Positions 1-9,507 of a stretch of 64,000 nt of DNA are shown here, one piece after another. The stretch covers positions 1 to 64,000 of the forward strand of contig JAJDEO010000050.1 in the NCBI GenBank assembly GCA_029259745.1. The letters run 5' to 3'. This DNA is from Planctomycetota bacterium. GTDB taxonomy: Bacteria; Planctomycetota; B15-G4. A program made the position numbers and the translations under genes. Below the pieces are notes generated by a model. That model was given only the letters and a program-made list of their open reading frames with translations. It did no database searches and had not been told where the DNA came from. The first letter of the stretch is position 1, and each line of letters starts with the position of its first letter.

Positions 1-68
1 GCCCCCCCGCCCCAACTGCCGGGCCCGTGCGCCTCCGCCTTCGTCTCCGGCGCGCGGCGGACAAGCAC
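1..68 (-). CDS. Possible start of the next dcw gene, cut by the window edge
   Basis: A GTG codon at 68 opens a frame that stays open to the window edge (about 22 codons: basic and acidic residues, then Gly-rich). It lies 17 nt downstream of the murB stop on the same strand. In dcw clusters murB is commonly followed by ddl or ftsQ, and a charged N-terminus before a membrane segment would suit ftsQ, but there is too little sequence to decide. It may be only intergenic DNA. Confidence 0.25.
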   Translation of the reverse strand, partial: MLVRRAPETKAEAHGPGSWGGG

Positions 69-85
69 CCCCCCGCCGGCCCACC

Positions 86-991
86 TCAGACCCCCACATC
101 CCCCCATGTCTCCACCTCAAGCTCCAGCTCTTCACCACTCGCCGCCACGACCTTCGCCTGCACCATCTTCAGCAGCGCCGCGACGTCCGCCGACGTCGCG
201 CCACCGCGATTCACGACGAAGTTCGCATGGCGCTCCGACACCATCGCCTCACCGACCGACATGCCCTTGCACCCGGCCTCTTCGATGAGCTTCCCGCTCG
301 CACGTCGGAACGGGTTTCTGAACATGCACCCCGCGCTGCGCGCCGCGAGCGGTTGGCTGTCGCGCTTCTCGCGCAGCACTTCGGTCATGCGCGCGAAGAT
401 CGCGTCCTTCGAATCGGGGCGGAGTTCGAGCACACAGTCGACGATCACGCGGCCCTTGAACGGAGACGTTCGGTAGCCGAAGTCTTCCGGCTTCGTCGCG
501 ACGATCTCGACCTCGCCGTCGGGCAGCGCGATCGTCACCTCTGAAACGAGCTCGCCGATCCAACCGTGGCGACCGCCCGCATTCCCGGCCACGGCTCCGC
601 CGACGGTTCCCGGAATCCCGATGAGCGGCTCGACGCCGGACAGCTTGAGATCGCGACAGGCACTGACGAGCCGTGGCGTCGTCGCACCGGCCTCGACGCG
701 CAACGCATGGTCACGCCCTTCTTCGCCGTGGTGGTAGATGCCCTGCATCGAGCGCGTCACGATCACGATCTCGTCGACGCCGCCGTCGGCGACGAAGAGA
801 TTGCTCCCGCCGCCGAGCATCCGGAACGGGAGCCCGGCGGCGCTCAGCTCCTTGACGGCGAGGATCAGCTCACGGCGCGAGCGGGGCTCGACCACCCACG
901 GCGCTGCGCCGCCGGTACCCAGAGTGGTGAGCGGGCCGAGCGGCATGTCCTCATGGACGAGCAGCTCTTTCAATGCGGTCGGCAAGTCCAT
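86..991 (-). CDS. murB: UDP-N-acetylenolpyruvoylglucosamine reductase MurB (type II-like)
   Basis: Cytoplasmic FAD enzyme that reduces enolpyruvyl-UDP-GlcNAc to UDP-MurNAc with NADPH. The FAD-binding wording is clear: GGGSNLFVADGG, then PGTVGGAVAGNAG and GYRTSPFKG. The proton-donor position that is Ser in E. coli (GSFFKNP-type) reads SAGCMFRNP, so Cys replaces Ser, and the C-terminus is short as in type II enzymes. The start is uncertain: ATG 991 (301 aa) overlaps murC by 41 nt; ATG 946 (286 aa) would begin 5 nt after the murC stop and still contain the whole fold. It is the last complete dcw gene in the window. Confidence 0.95.
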   Translation of the reverse strand: MDLPTALKELLVHEDMPLGPLTTLGTGGAAPWVVEPRSRRELILAVKELSAAGLPFRMLGGGSNLFVADGGVDEIVIVTRSMQGIYHHGEEGRDHALRVEAGATTPRLVSACRDLKLSGVEPLIGIPGTVGGAVAGNAGGRHGWIGELVSEVTIALPDGEVEIVATKPEDFGYRTSPFKGRVIVDCVLELRPDSKDAIFARMTEVLREKRDSQPLAARSAGCMFRNPFRRASGKLIEEAGCKGMSVGEAMVSERHANFVVNRGGATSADVAALLKMVQAKVVAASGEELELEVETWGDVGV

Positions 992-2339
992 CGATGCTTC
1001 CTGCGCCCATGACGACGACGACATCGTCGTGCTCGAGCTGTTCGAGAATCGTGTGTTCCAAGGACGCATCGCGCGCGTCGCCGCAGCGCGTGCAGCGCTT
1101 GCCGGCAGACTGCGCCAGGGCGTCGACGAGCGGCTCGGCCCGTTCGGGTTCCGTGTCGCGAGTGACGAAGATATCGCACAGGTGTACACGCTCGAAAGCC
1201 GCGAGTGAGCGCGCAAAGTCGTCGAAGAAATCGCGCGTGCGACTGACCTGGTGCGGCTGGAAGACCGCAACCACGCGTCGACCGTCAAATCGTGTCGCAA
1301 GCCCTCGACGCGCCGCGTTCAGGGCGTCGGGGTGATGAGCGAAGTCGTCGATGAGGCGCACGCGGCGGTTGCCCGAGAGCAGGATCTCGCCGTGGTCGTG
1401 AAGCCGTCGTGCCGCACCACGGAACGACGCTGCTGTCGCCGCGAGGTCGGCGAGCGCGACAGCGGGCGCCGCGCACGTCGCGACGGCCAACGCCGCCGTG
1501 AGGTTCTCGAGGTTGTGGGCGCCCATCGGATCGAAGCGGAAGGGCGCCGTCTCAGCACCGCGACGCACGAGCCCGCGGTAGCCGCTCGCATCCTCGCTGA
1601 CCTCCTCGAGCCGCACGTCCGCACCGACGCGCAGGACGCGACAGCGCGCCGACGCCAGCACGTCGTCGGGAACATCGCGGCCAACCACGAGCACACCGTC
1701 GGGCGCAACGCGCGCTGCGAACAAAGCGAAGGCCTTACGCACGCCGGCCTCGTCACCGAAGCAATCGAGGTGATCGGCGACGACGCCCGTGATGATCGCC
1801 CAGCGCGGCGTGAGATTCAGGAACGAATGGTCGTACTCGCAGGCCTCGACGATGAACGGCGCAGCCGCCTCACCCCACGTGGCAGCCGAGGCCAGCGAAC
1901 GCGGTGCCCCGCCGATGATCCATCCGGGATCGACGCCCACACCTGCGAGCAGGTGCGCGACGAGCGACGACGTCGTGGTCTTGCCGTGCGTGCCGGCCAC
2001 GGCGACCGTCGCGCGCTGCGTGGTGAGACGGCCGAGCGCCTCGGCGTACTTCAGCACGGGCACGTCGTGTCGGCGCGCCTGCTCGACCTCGGGGTTGGTG
2101 TCGGGCACGGCGGCCGAGCGGATCAGAAGCTGCGCGTCACCGACGTGTGCCGCGGCGTGACCGCACTCGACGTGGATGCCGGCCTTGCGAAGAGGCTCGG
2201 GATCGAAGGTCGGCGAGCCGTCCGAGCCGCGAACGTCGTGACCGAGTTCGGCGAGCATGCGCGCCAGAGGGCCCAGACCACCACCACCGATCCCCACGGC
2301 GTGTATGCGCTGCGGCAGACCGGTGGATGTGGTGGTCAT
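951..2339 (-). CDS. murC: UDP-N-acetylmuramate--L-alanine ligase MurC
   Basis: ATP-dependent cytoplasmic ligase adding L-Ala to UDP-MurNAc, the first step of stem-peptide synthesis. It is 462 aa with a Rossmann-like UDP domain at the N-terminus, the ATP loop GTHGKTTT at residues 116-123, a central NLENLTAA segment and a C-terminal ligase domain containing DDFAHHP. The N-terminal glycine loop reads GIGGGGLGPLA where many MurC proteins have GIGGxGMSG. The ATG start overlaps the murG stop by 4 nt (ATGA), indicating translational coupling. Confidence 0.97.
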   Translation of the reverse strand: MTTTSTGLPQRIHAVGIGGGGLGPLARMLAELGHDVRGSDGSPTFDPEPLRKAGIHVECGHAAAHVGDAQLLIRSAAVPDTNPEVEQARRHDVPVLKYAEALGRLTTQRATVAVAGTHGKTTTSSLVAHLLAGVGVDPGWIIGGAPRSLASAATWGEAAAPFIVEACEYDHSFLNLTPRWAIITGVVADHLDCFGDEAGVRKAFALFAARVAPDGVLVVGRDVPDDVLASARCRVLRVGADVRLEEVSEDASGYRGLVRRGAETAPFRFDPMGAHNLENLTAALAVATCAAPAVALADLAATAASFRGAARRLHDHGEILLSGNRRVRLIDDFAHHPDALNAARRGLATRFDGRRVVAVFQPHQVSRTRDFFDDFARSLAAFERVHLCDIFVTRDTEPERAEPLVDALAQSAGKRCTRCGDARDASLEHTILEQLEHDDVVVVMGAGSIDGLADRIERAARP

Positions 2340-3406
2340 CGCTGCAGCCCGCGGGCACGCGCAGCGGCGTCTTCGATGATGTTCGTGACGACGTCGGTCG
2401 CGTCGTCATGCGCGACGGTGCGCGCGGCGAGGCTCATCGCCGCGAGACGTGCGAGCACATCGCGTAGGAGCGGCGGCGCGCTCTCGACGCCACGCGGATC
2501 GTCGTACGGCACCGTGACGGCACCGCCGGCCTCGACAAGTGGCGCGGCGTTGGCACGTTGATGGTCATCGTCGTGATACGGGTAGGGCACAAGCAGCGCC
2601 GGTGTCCCCGTCGCGGCGAGTTCGGCAACGGTGATCGCCCCACTCCGGCAGACGGCCACATCGCTCGCTGCGTAGGCGTCCGCCATCGTGTCGACGAAGG
2701 CACGCCGCACGATCGGGACGGATCCGTCCTGCACGGCTTCGACGCCATGAGCCGCGTGCCCCGTCAGATGCAGAATCTGCCAGGCCTCGGCGCGCTCGGC
2801 GAGCACGACGAGCAAGGACGGCACGAGCCGATTCACGTCGGCCGCGCCCTGACTGCCACCCATCACGAGCAACGTCTTTCGCGCGATGTCGAGTCCGAGC
2901 CGCGCACAGGCCTCTGCACGTTCGACGCGCGGCAGCGTGCGCAGCGGGTTGCCCGTCACGGTTGTCGAGACGCGTCCGGTGGGCATGTCTGCACCCGGGT
3001 ACGCGAGACAGGCATGGTCGACACGCCCGGACAGCGCACGCTGCACCTTCCCGGGCGACGCGTTCTGCTCGAGCAAGACACTCACGCCACGCCGCGCAAA
3101 CACGATCGGCAACGCAACCCACCCACCGAGCACGACCGTGACGTGCGGATCGAAGCGCCGCTCCAGCGCACGCCAACGCGACCAGGCGCGCAGCCAGACA
3201 TCGAGCCGCCACGGTGCCGGACGTCCTTGGCCGCCGTCGAACAGCGCGTGGTGCTCGAGGCCGCGCGGGTCGAGCAACGCCCGCTCGACATCACGACCTG
3301 CGATCGCAAAGCACACATCATGGCCGTGGTCGACGAGCCGCTCGGCAACGGCGATCCCGGGCACGAGATGCCCACCGGTGCCGCCGCCGACGAACGCGAC
3401 CCTCAC
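2336..3406 (-). CDS. murG: Lipid II synthase MurG
   Basis: Peripheral inner-membrane GT-B glycosyltransferase that moves GlcNAc from UDP-GlcNAc to lipid I. It is 356 aa. The N-terminal lipid-side loop GGTGGHLVP is at residues 8-16; then come LEQNASPGK, the second-domain loop MGGSQGA, and the UDP-GlcNAc pocket CRSGA with VPYPYHDDDHQ and NA. It starts with GTG inside a GTGA overlap with the preceding lysM gene. The next gene, murC, also overlaps by 4 nt, so the three are probably made from one transcript. Confidence 0.96.
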   Translation of the reverse strand: MRVAFVGGGTGGHLVPGIAVAERLVDHGHDVCFAIAGRDVERALLDPRGLEHHALFDGGQGRPAPWRLDVWLRAWSRWRALERRFDPHVTVVLGGWVALPIVFARRGVSVLLEQNASPGKVQRALSGRVDHACLAYPGADMPTGRVSTTVTGNPLRTLPRVERAEACARLGLDIARKTLLVMGGSQGAADVNRLVPSLLVVLAERAEAWQILHLTGHAAHGVEAVQDGSVPIVRRAFVDTMADAYAASDVAVCRSGAITVAELAATGTPALLVPYPYHDDDHQRANAAPLVEAGGAVTVPYDDPRGVESAPPLLRDVLARLAAMSLAARTVAHDDATDVVTNIIEDAAARARGLQR

Positions 3407-4224
3407 GGGATCTTGAGCGTCTGCCCGACCTTCAGATCGTTCTTCGATTTCAGGATGTCGCGATTGGCGTTGTAGAGGTCGTCGGTGTACTTGATCGACC
3501 CCATGACCTTCGAGGCGATCCCGCTCAGCGTGTCGCCGCGCTGGACTTCATACGTGCCCGGGCGTGGTGCGTCGTCGGTGACCACGGGTGTGGTCGGTTC
3601 GGACGCGGCCGGAGCCGGATCGCCGAGCTGTCGACTCACCAAGATCATCTGTCCGATCTTGAGCGTCTCCGGCGTGATGCCGGGGTTCCACTCGACGAGC
3701 TGCTTCCACTTCGCCGACGACCCGAGGTATGTGCTGGCGATCGAGCTGAGCGTGTCGCCGCTCACGATCTCGTGCATCGGCGGACCACCCGCGATCGCCG
3801 GCTTGCTCGGCGCGACGGACTTGGCGGCGTTGGGCCCAGGGTAGGCGATGGGCGGCTCGTCGATCGTGAACGCGCCCTGCATGCCTTCGAGTTCCTTGAC
3901 CCGGTGCTGGGCCAACGCAGCGGCGCTCTTCTCGCGCGTGCGATCGAGCGTGGTCGACGAGCGCTTCGCCTCGGGCTTCGAGGCCGGCGTCGTGACGGGC
4001 GCGAGGCGCTTTGAGTTGGCCGCAGACCGCTTGGCCGGCGGCGAGCCCGTGCGCGGGATCACAATCGACCGGTTCGAGACCTTCCGCCCTGCCTGCTCAT
4101 CGACGAGCTCCGTCACCTCGGCCGGATCGTCGGCCCAGGGCATCTCGTCCTTCAGCAGAATCCCGAGCAGCAACACACCCATCACGCCCAGCGCGATGAC
4201 TCCGTAGCGTTCGACGTCACTCAT
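3403..4224 (-). CDS. Membrane-anchored protein with two LysM domains, inside the dcw operon
   Basis: A 273-aa protein with one N-terminal membrane helix (about residues 7-24), a Pro/Ala/Ser/Lys-rich linker, and two LysM peptidoglycan-binding repeats at about 150-197 (HEIVSGDTLSSIA) and 224-273 (YEVQRGDTLSGIA). LysM repeats bind GlcNAc-containing glycans, so it should tether to periplasmic peptidoglycan. No enzyme domain is visible. It sits between ftsW and murG with 4-nt overlaps on both sides, near where E. coli carries murD/ftsW. A divisome or wall-scaffold role is inference from position; the ATG at 4224 is fixed by the overlap. Confidence 0.9.
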   Translation of the reverse strand: MSDVERYGVIALGVMGVLLLGILLKDEMPWADDPAEVTELVDEQAGRKVSNRSIVIPRTGSPPAKRSAANSKRLAPVTTPASKPEAKRSSTTLDRTREKSAAALAQHRVKELEGMQGAFTIDEPPIAYPGPNAAKSVAPSKPAIAGGPPMHEIVSGDTLSSIASTYLGSSAKWKQLVEWNPGITPETLKIGQMILVSRQLGDPAPAASEPTTPVVTDDAPRPGTYEVQRGDTLSGIASKVMGSIKYTDDLYNANRDILKSKNDLKVGQTLKIP

Positions 4225-5420
4225 GTCCGTCTCCCTCGGCTCGCAACAGCGAGCCGGTTGGTTCCCGCTGCGGCCAGATCGGCCGCCGGACGGGCTTCGT
4301 TCCATGGATCTTCCTGTGGCGAGCGGGCCATTCCAAGCAGCAAACCCGTCGACGCGCACAAGACAAGCAATGAGGTGCCCCCGAGGCTCACGAACGGCAG
4401 GGGGAGGCCCTTCGGCGGCGCACTGGCCGTCACCACCGCGACGTTGAGGATCGACTGCACGACGATCTGCATCAGCAGCCCCGTCCCCATGACGAGGGCA
4501 AAGCGCGACCGGAAACCCATCAGGATCCGGACGCCGTGGAATAGCAGCACTCCGTAGAGCAGCATCAGCAGCGTCGTGCCAGCCAACCCCAGCTCCTCCC
4601 CGACGACGGCGAAGACGAAGTCGCTGTCGGCCTCGGGCAGGAACCCCCAGGTGGACAGGCCCGAGCCGATCCCACGTCCGGTCGCCCCGCCGTGGCCCAG
4701 CGCCGTGAGGCTCTGCCAGACCTGCGACCCGACCTCGGGCTCGGCGAATCCGGCGACGCGTTTTTGCACGTGACCGAGCTTCGTCCAGCCATAGATCGAC
4801 ACGACGGCAAGCGCCACCGAGAAGAGCCCGCAGAGGTGCGTGACCTTCGCGCCACCCACCCAGATCGCAAGCACGGCCATGAAGAGGATGACGACGGCCG
4901 AACCGTAGTCGGGTTCGACCAGCACGAGCGCTGCCGGGACCGCCGCAAGCGCGAAGGGCACGGCGACGCCGACCCAGAAGGAGTCGGCGCGGTGCCGCAT
5001 GCGAGCCATCCACCAGGCGACGATCATGATCACAGCCACGCGCGCGAACTCGGATGGCTGGAAGGACGTCCCTGCCACCGAGAACCAGCGCCGAGCATTG
5101 TTGCGCACGACGCCGTACTCGAGCACGCCGCCCAGAAGTGCAACGGCGACGATGAAGGCGGGCCAAGCGAGCCAGCGCACGTGCCGGGCGCTGAGCCGCG
5201 CCGCGGCGAGGAACGCCAAGAGCGCGACGAACACCTTCGCGATGTGCGTGCGCAGGAAGATCAGATCGCCGAACTCACCGTGTTCGCGCATTGCCTCGGC
5301 CACGTTTGCCGAGTATCCAGCGACGAGCCCGAAGCCCATCAGCCCGAACATCGCGCCGACGACCCAGCGCCGACTCGCAGCGATCTGTGCATCGGGCGTG
5401 TAGTGCGATTCAGCCAACAT
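4221..5420 (-). CDS. ftsW: SEDS glycosyltransferase FtsW
   Basis: Polytopic inner-membrane SEDS protein (399 aa, about ten helices) that polymerises lipid II at the division site with its partner PBP (ftsI in this operon). Hallmarks are RWFSVAGTSFQPSEFA, the VEPDYGSAVV loop, the EADSDFVFAVVGEELG segment containing the conserved acidic residue of SEDS enzymes, and PPKGLPLPFVSLGGTSLL near the C-terminus. It starts in a TGATG overlap with mraY and ends in an ATGA overlap with the lysM gene. A RodA assignment is less likely given the dcw context. Confidence 0.94.
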   Translation of the reverse strand: MLAESHYTPDAQIAASRRWVVGAMFGLMGFGLVAGYSANVAEAMREHGEFGDLIFLRTHIAKVFVALLAFLAAARLSARHVRWLAWPAFIVAVALLGGVLEYGVVRNNARRWFSVAGTSFQPSEFARVAVIMIVAWWMARMRHRADSFWVGVAVPFALAAVPAALVLVEPDYGSAVVILFMAVLAIWVGGAKVTHLCGLFSVALAVVSIYGWTKLGHVQKRVAGFAEPEVGSQVWQSLTALGHGGATGRGIGSGLSTWGFLPEADSDFVFAVVGEELGLAGTTLLMLLYGVLLFHGVRILMGFRSRFALVMGTGLLMQIVVQSILNVAVVTASAPPKGLPLPFVSLGGTSLLVLCASTGLLLGMARSPQEDPWNEARPAADLAAAGTNRLAVASRGRRT

Positions 5421-6580
5421 CAGCTCACCGCCAGACTCGCAAGCCCGGCGGCTGCGAACAAGATCGACAGGATCCAGAAGCGCGTCACGATCCGCGTGTC
5501 CGGGACTCCGGCGAACTGGAAGTGGTGGTGGATCGGTGCACACCGGAACACGCGCCGCCCTCCCGTCGCCTTGAAGACACCGACTTGGAGGATCACCGAC
5601 AGGGCCTCGATCACGAACACACCGCCGACGATCAAGAACACGAGTTCTTGCTTGACGACGACGGACACATAGCCGAGCAGACTTCCGAGCGGCAGCGATC
5701 CGGTGTCGCCCATGTAGACGAGCGCGGGGGCCGCGTTGAACCACAGGAAGCCGAGCGCCGCTCCGGCCATCGCCGTGCAGAAGACTGCGAGTTCCTGGCT
5801 GTGCGGTGAGTAGAAGATGCGATCGGGTGCGAGTTCGGGCGCGCGTCCCGCGGCCACGCAGAGCGCGCCCATCGCGAGCGCCGCGATCGTGACGCACCCG
5901 GCGGCGAGGCCGTCCATGCCGTCGCTGAGGTTGACCGCGTTGGAAAAGCCCGTCACGACGATGAGGACGAGGATGATGTGCGGAATCGCCATCGCGAACG
6001 AGAGGTCGATGCGGAAGTCGGTGAACGGGATGTGTAGCGACTGCAGCTGCTCGGCTAGGTTGCTGGGAAACTCGTCCGGGTAGCCCTCCGAGAGGTCACG
6101 CCCGAGGCGATCGAACACGAGCGTGATCCCGACGGCGACACTGACCGCCACGAGGAACTGCAGCAGGTACTTGCTCGCCGAGCGCAGTCCGCTGCGGTCC
6201 TCGTTGGTCAGCTTGATCCAGTCGTCGATGAAGCCGATGAGACCGTAGCCGAGCGTCGAGAGCAGCGCGATCTGAACGTAGAAGTTCTGCAGGTCACCGC
6301 ACAGCAGCCCCGCCGCGAGGATGGCGCCGACGATCATCAACCCGCCCATCGTCGGCGTCGGTGGCTTGCTCGCGTTGATCTCGTCGAGTTCCAGCGAGTC
6401 GCCCTTGCGCTCCTTCTCGATGTAGCGCTTGCTGTGGAGCCAGCGCAGGACGAAGGGTCCCGTGATGAGTGCCGTGACGAACGCGAAGACGGCCGCCAGA
6501 CCGGCGCGAGCGGCGAGCGAGCGGAGGCCGGCGAGGAGGCCCGTGTCGATCCCGAGATAGTCGAGGAGATGCAGGATCAT
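5420..6580 (-). CDS. mraY: Phospho-MurNAc-pentapeptide translocase MraY
   Basis: Ten-helix inner-membrane enzyme that transfers phospho-MurNAc-pentapeptide to undecaprenyl phosphate, making lipid I. It is 386 aa. Diagnostic stretches are PTPTMGGLMI, GFIDDWIK with the Asp pair, NAVNLSDGMDGLA, the MGDTGSLPLG motif and the APIHHHFQ histidine loop. A roughly 25-residue insertion (GRDLSEGYPDEFPS and following) lies in a periplasmic loop. The ATG overlaps the murF stop by 4 nt. Confidence 0.97.
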   Translation of the reverse strand: MILHLLDYLGIDTGLLAGLRSLAARAGLAAVFAFVTALITGPFVLRWLHSKRYIEKERKGDSLELDEINASKPPTPTMGGLMIVGAILAAGLLCGDLQNFYVQIALLSTLGYGLIGFIDDWIKLTNEDRSGLRSASKYLLQFLVAVSVAVGITLVFDRLGRDLSEGYPDEFPSNLAEQLQSLHIPFTDFRIDLSFAMAIPHIILVLIVVTGFSNAVNLSDGMDGLAAGCVTIAALAMGALCVAAGRAPELAPDRIFYSPHSQELAVFCTAMAGAALGFLWFNAAPALVYMGDTGSLPLGSLLGYVSVVVKQELVFLIVGGVFVIEALSVILQVGVFKATGGRRVFRCAPIHHHFQFAGVPDTRIVTRFWILSILFAAAGLASLAVS

Positions 6581-7977
6581 CGCAGCGTCTCGGCGTGTTC
6601 GGCGAGGGCGCCGACGAGCACTTCGAGATGCATCCCTCGGCTGGCCTTGACGAGCACCGCGTCGTCACGCTGCAACGCTGCGGCGAGTCGAGCGAAGGCC
6701 TCGTCGCGGGAGGCACAAACGGCGACCGCGGGTTCGGGAACGCCGAGCATCTGCGCGCCGTCCGTGACACCGTCGGCGACGTACTGGGCACACTCACCTA
6801 CGGCAATGAGAAGGTCGAGATGAGCGGCGACCGCGTGGGCGCCGACCTCGCGGTGAAGGCGCTCTGAAGCCTTTCCGAGTTCGAGCATGTCACCGATCAC
6901 GGCGATGCGCCGGCCACGCACATCGAGTTGTCCGAAGACATCGAGCGCAACGGCGACGGAGCCTGGGTTGGCGTTGTAGCTGTCGTCGATGACGGTGAGC
7001 GTGCCGAGGTCACGCACCTCGAAACGGCCGTCGGGCGGCGGGACGTCAGCGAGGGCAGCGGCAGCGTTACCGAGCGGGACACCCGAGGCGCACGCGGCCG
7101 CGATCGCTGCGAGCGCGTTGAGCGCAGCGTGTCGCCCGAGGTGACGCAACGCGACGGAGCAGCGACCGTCGACTTCGAGCGTCGTGCCCGTTGCGTGACA
7201 GTCGACGGCCGTCGCCACGACGTCGGCGCGGTCATCGAGACCGAAGCTGACGACCGGTCCGGGCGCACGCTCGGCGAGTTCCTCGAACATGCCGTCGTCG
7301 CGATTGAGGATCGAGACGGCCGGCCCGACGAGCGCGTCGAGCAGCGCTCCTTTCTCACGCGCGATGCCAGCCAGCGACGAGAGTCCGTCGAGGTGCGCGG
7401 GCTGGATGTTCGTGATGACCGCTACGTGCGGGCGCACGATCGCGGCAAGTTCGGCGATCTCGCCGGGCGCATTCGTACCCACTTCGGCGACGAGCGCGCC
7501 GACATCGGGATCGAGGTCGAAGAGCGTGCGCGGAACGCCGATGCTGTTGTTGAACGAGCGACGCGACCGGACCGTCTTCCAGCGCGTCGACAGCGCCGCG
7601 GCACACAGATCCTTCGTCGACGTCTTGCCGTTGCTGCCCGTGATCGCGACGACGGCCTCGAGATGTTCGTCGGCCAGGCCGCGCGCGTAGCCGCCGACGG
7701 CCGCGAGCGCGACGCGCGTGTCTTCGACGACGAGCTGCGGGCCCGCCACGTCGACCCCGGCCTCGGTGATCACGGCCGCGGCGCCTGCCTCGAGTGCCTG
7801 GGACGCAAAGCGATGGCCGTCGAAGTTCGGTCCACGCAAGCAGACGAAGACGTCTCCGGTGCCGAGTTCACGCGTGTCGGTGCAGAGCATCGTCGTCCGC
7901 ACGGCGTTCGCGTCGGCAATCCCGCTCAGGCGGGCGCCGACGACATCCGCGAGTTGCGCAAGGCTCAGAGCCTCCAC
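6577..7977 (-). CDS. murF: UDP-MurNAc-tripeptide--D-alanyl-D-alanine ligase MurF
   Basis: ATP-dependent ligase that adds D-Ala-D-Ala to the UDP-MurNAc tripeptide. It is 466 aa with a short N-terminal UDP domain, the ATP loop GSNGKTST at residues 114-121, the NNSIGVP and PAHLDG signatures of MurF, and the C-terminal domain with DDSYNANPGS and GDMLELG. The start is GTG at 7977, inside the last codons of murE (13-nt overlap). Confidence 0.96.
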   Translation of the reverse strand: MEALSLAQLADVVGARLSGIADANAVRTTMLCTDTRELGTGDVFVCLRGPNFDGHRFASQALEAGAAAVITEAGVDVAGPQLVVEDTRVALAAVGGYARGLADEHLEAVVAITGSNGKTSTKDLCAAALSTRWKTVRSRRSFNNSIGVPRTLFDLDPDVGALVAEVGTNAPGEIAELAAIVRPHVAVITNIQPAHLDGLSSLAGIAREKGALLDALVGPAVSILNRDDGMFEELAERAPGPVVSFGLDDRADVVATAVDCHATGTTLEVDGRCSVALRHLGRHAALNALAAIAAACASGVPLGNAAAALADVPPPDGRFEVRDLGTLTVIDDSYNANPGSVAVALDVFGQLDVRGRRIAVIGDMLELGKASERLHREVGAHAVAAHLDLLIAVGECAQYVADGVTDGAQMLGVPEPAVAVCASRDEAFARLAAALQRDDAVLVKASRGMHLEVLVGALAEHAETLR

Positions 7978-9500
7978 AGAACGTCCCGCGCGACCTCACG
8001 GTCGTCGAACGGAATGAGCTCGGTGCCGACGATCTGCGCTGTCTCGTGCCCCTTGCCCGCGATGACGACGATGTCTCCGCCGCGCGCGGCGCGACACGCC
8101 TGCTCGATGGCGGCGCGACGGTCGGGCTGACGCGTGACCTTCGCCGACGTCGCGTCGGAGTCGATGCCGGCGAGCACTTCGTCGAGGATCGCCTCGGGGT
8201 CTTCGGTGCGGGGATTGTCGGACGTCACGTAGAGATGGTCGGCAGACTCGGCCGCCGCCCGCCCCATCATCGGTCGCTTCGTGCGATCGCGATCACCACC
8301 ACAACCGAACACCACGCGCAACTGCCCGCGCGTGAGCGGACGCAACAGCGTCAGCACCTGCTCGAGCGCGTCGGGCGTGTGGGCGTAATCGACGAAGACG
8401 CGGAAGTCCTGGCCGCAGTCGACGGGCTCGAGTCGGCCCGGGATGCACGTCATGCTCGACAGTCCCGTGCCGATCGCCGACGGCGGAAGGTCGAGAGCCA
8501 GTGCAGCGGCGACAGCCGACAGTGCGTTCTCGACGTTGTGCCGCCCGACGAGTCGCATCGAGACGCCGAGCGAAAGCCCCGACGACGCGTGACGGAAACG
8601 CACGACGGTACCCTCGGCATCGAGGCGCGTGATGTCGCCGCGCAGATCGGCATCCTGCTCGATCGCGTAGGTCATCACACGCGCACGCGTGATGCGTCGG
8701 TAGCGCTCCGAGATCGGGTCGGCGATGTTCAGCACGGCCGTCGCTTCGGGAGGAAGACGCTCGAACAGGCCGCCCTTCGCCGTTGCGTAGTCTTCCATCG
8801 TGACGTGATAGTCGAGATGGTCGGCGCTGAGGTTCGTGAACACGCCGACGTCGAAGTCGATGCCGTGCACGCGCCCCTGCGCGAGGGCATGCGAGCTGAC
8901 CTCCATGATCGCCGTCTGCAGGTTCTGGTCGACCATCTGGGCGAGCAGACGCTGGAGTTCGATCGCGTCGGGCGTCGTGTTTGCGAGCGGGACGTAGTCG
9001 CGGCCGATGTAGGCGCCGAGGGTGCCGACGAGGCCCGGAGAGATGCCGTCCATCGTCATGATCGCGCGCAGCATGAACGCGGTCGTCGTCTTGCCGTTCG
9101 TGCCCGTGATGCCGACGACGCGCAGGCGCTTGGACGGATGTCCGAAGTACTCGCAGGCGAGCAGCGCCTTGGCGAACCGCACGTCGTGGACCTTCAGGAA
9201 CGGAACGCCGTCGGGCAGCGTCTCGGGACGCTCGCGCCCCACGATGGCGATCGCCCCGCGGCGGAGTGCCTCGGCGACGTAGGCCAGGCCGTCGTCGCGT
9301 ACGCCCGGCGTGGCCACGAAGAGATCGCCGGGCTCGACGCGACGCGAGTCGCCGGCCAGGCCGCTGACACGGACGTCCGGGCCGAGGATCTCCGCATCGG
9401 GCAACTCGGCCCGTACGGTCTCGCAGAGGTGACTGAGGTCCAGGATGTTCACACTGGTCCTCATTAGGCGCCGCAGAGCTGTGGATTCAAGCGTGTTCAT
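7965..9500 (-). CDS. murE: UDP-MurNAc-L-Ala-D-Glu--meso-diaminopimelate ligase MurE
   Basis: Adds the third stem-peptide residue. It is 511 aa with ATP loop GTNGKTTT (residues 133-140), TTPDA in the UDP-sugar region and C-terminal DYAHTPDALE. The specificity motif reads DNPRTED, the form associated with meso-diaminopimelate rather than lysine. The first ATG (9500) is 7 nt after the ftsI stop but has no good Shine-Dalgarno; an ATG at 9464 would shorten the protein by 12 residues without touching the fold. Confidence 0.96.
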   Translation of the reverse strand: MNTLESTALRRLMRTSVNILDLSHLCETVRAELPDAEILGPDVRVSGLAGDSRRVEPGDLFVATPGVRDDGLAYVAEALRRGAIAIVGRERPETLPDGVPFLKVHDVRFAKALLACEYFGHPSKRLRVVGITGTNGKTTTAFMLRAIMTMDGISPGLVGTLGAYIGRDYVPLANTTPDAIELQRLLAQMVDQNLQTAIMEVSSHALAQGRVHGIDFDVGVFTNLSADHLDYHVTMEDYATAKGGLFERLPPEATAVLNIADPISERYRRITRARVMTYAIEQDADLRGDITRLDAEGTVVRFRHASSGLSLGVSMRLVGRHNVENALSAVAAALALDLPPSAIGTGLSSMTCIPGRLEPVDCGQDFRVFVDYAHTPDALEQVLTLLRPLTRGQLRVVFGCGGDRDRTKRPMMGRAAAESADHLYVTSDNPRTEDPEAILDEVLAGIDSDATSAKVTRQPDRRAAIEQACRAARGGDIVVIAGKGHETAQIVGTELIPFDDREVARDVLWRL

Positions 9501-9507
9501 GGGCGAA

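Noticed and set aside
1251..2561. Long plus-strand frame across murC/murG
   Set aside because: Antisense shadow; Arg-rich with no motif, while the minus strand carries clear MurC and MurG signatures.
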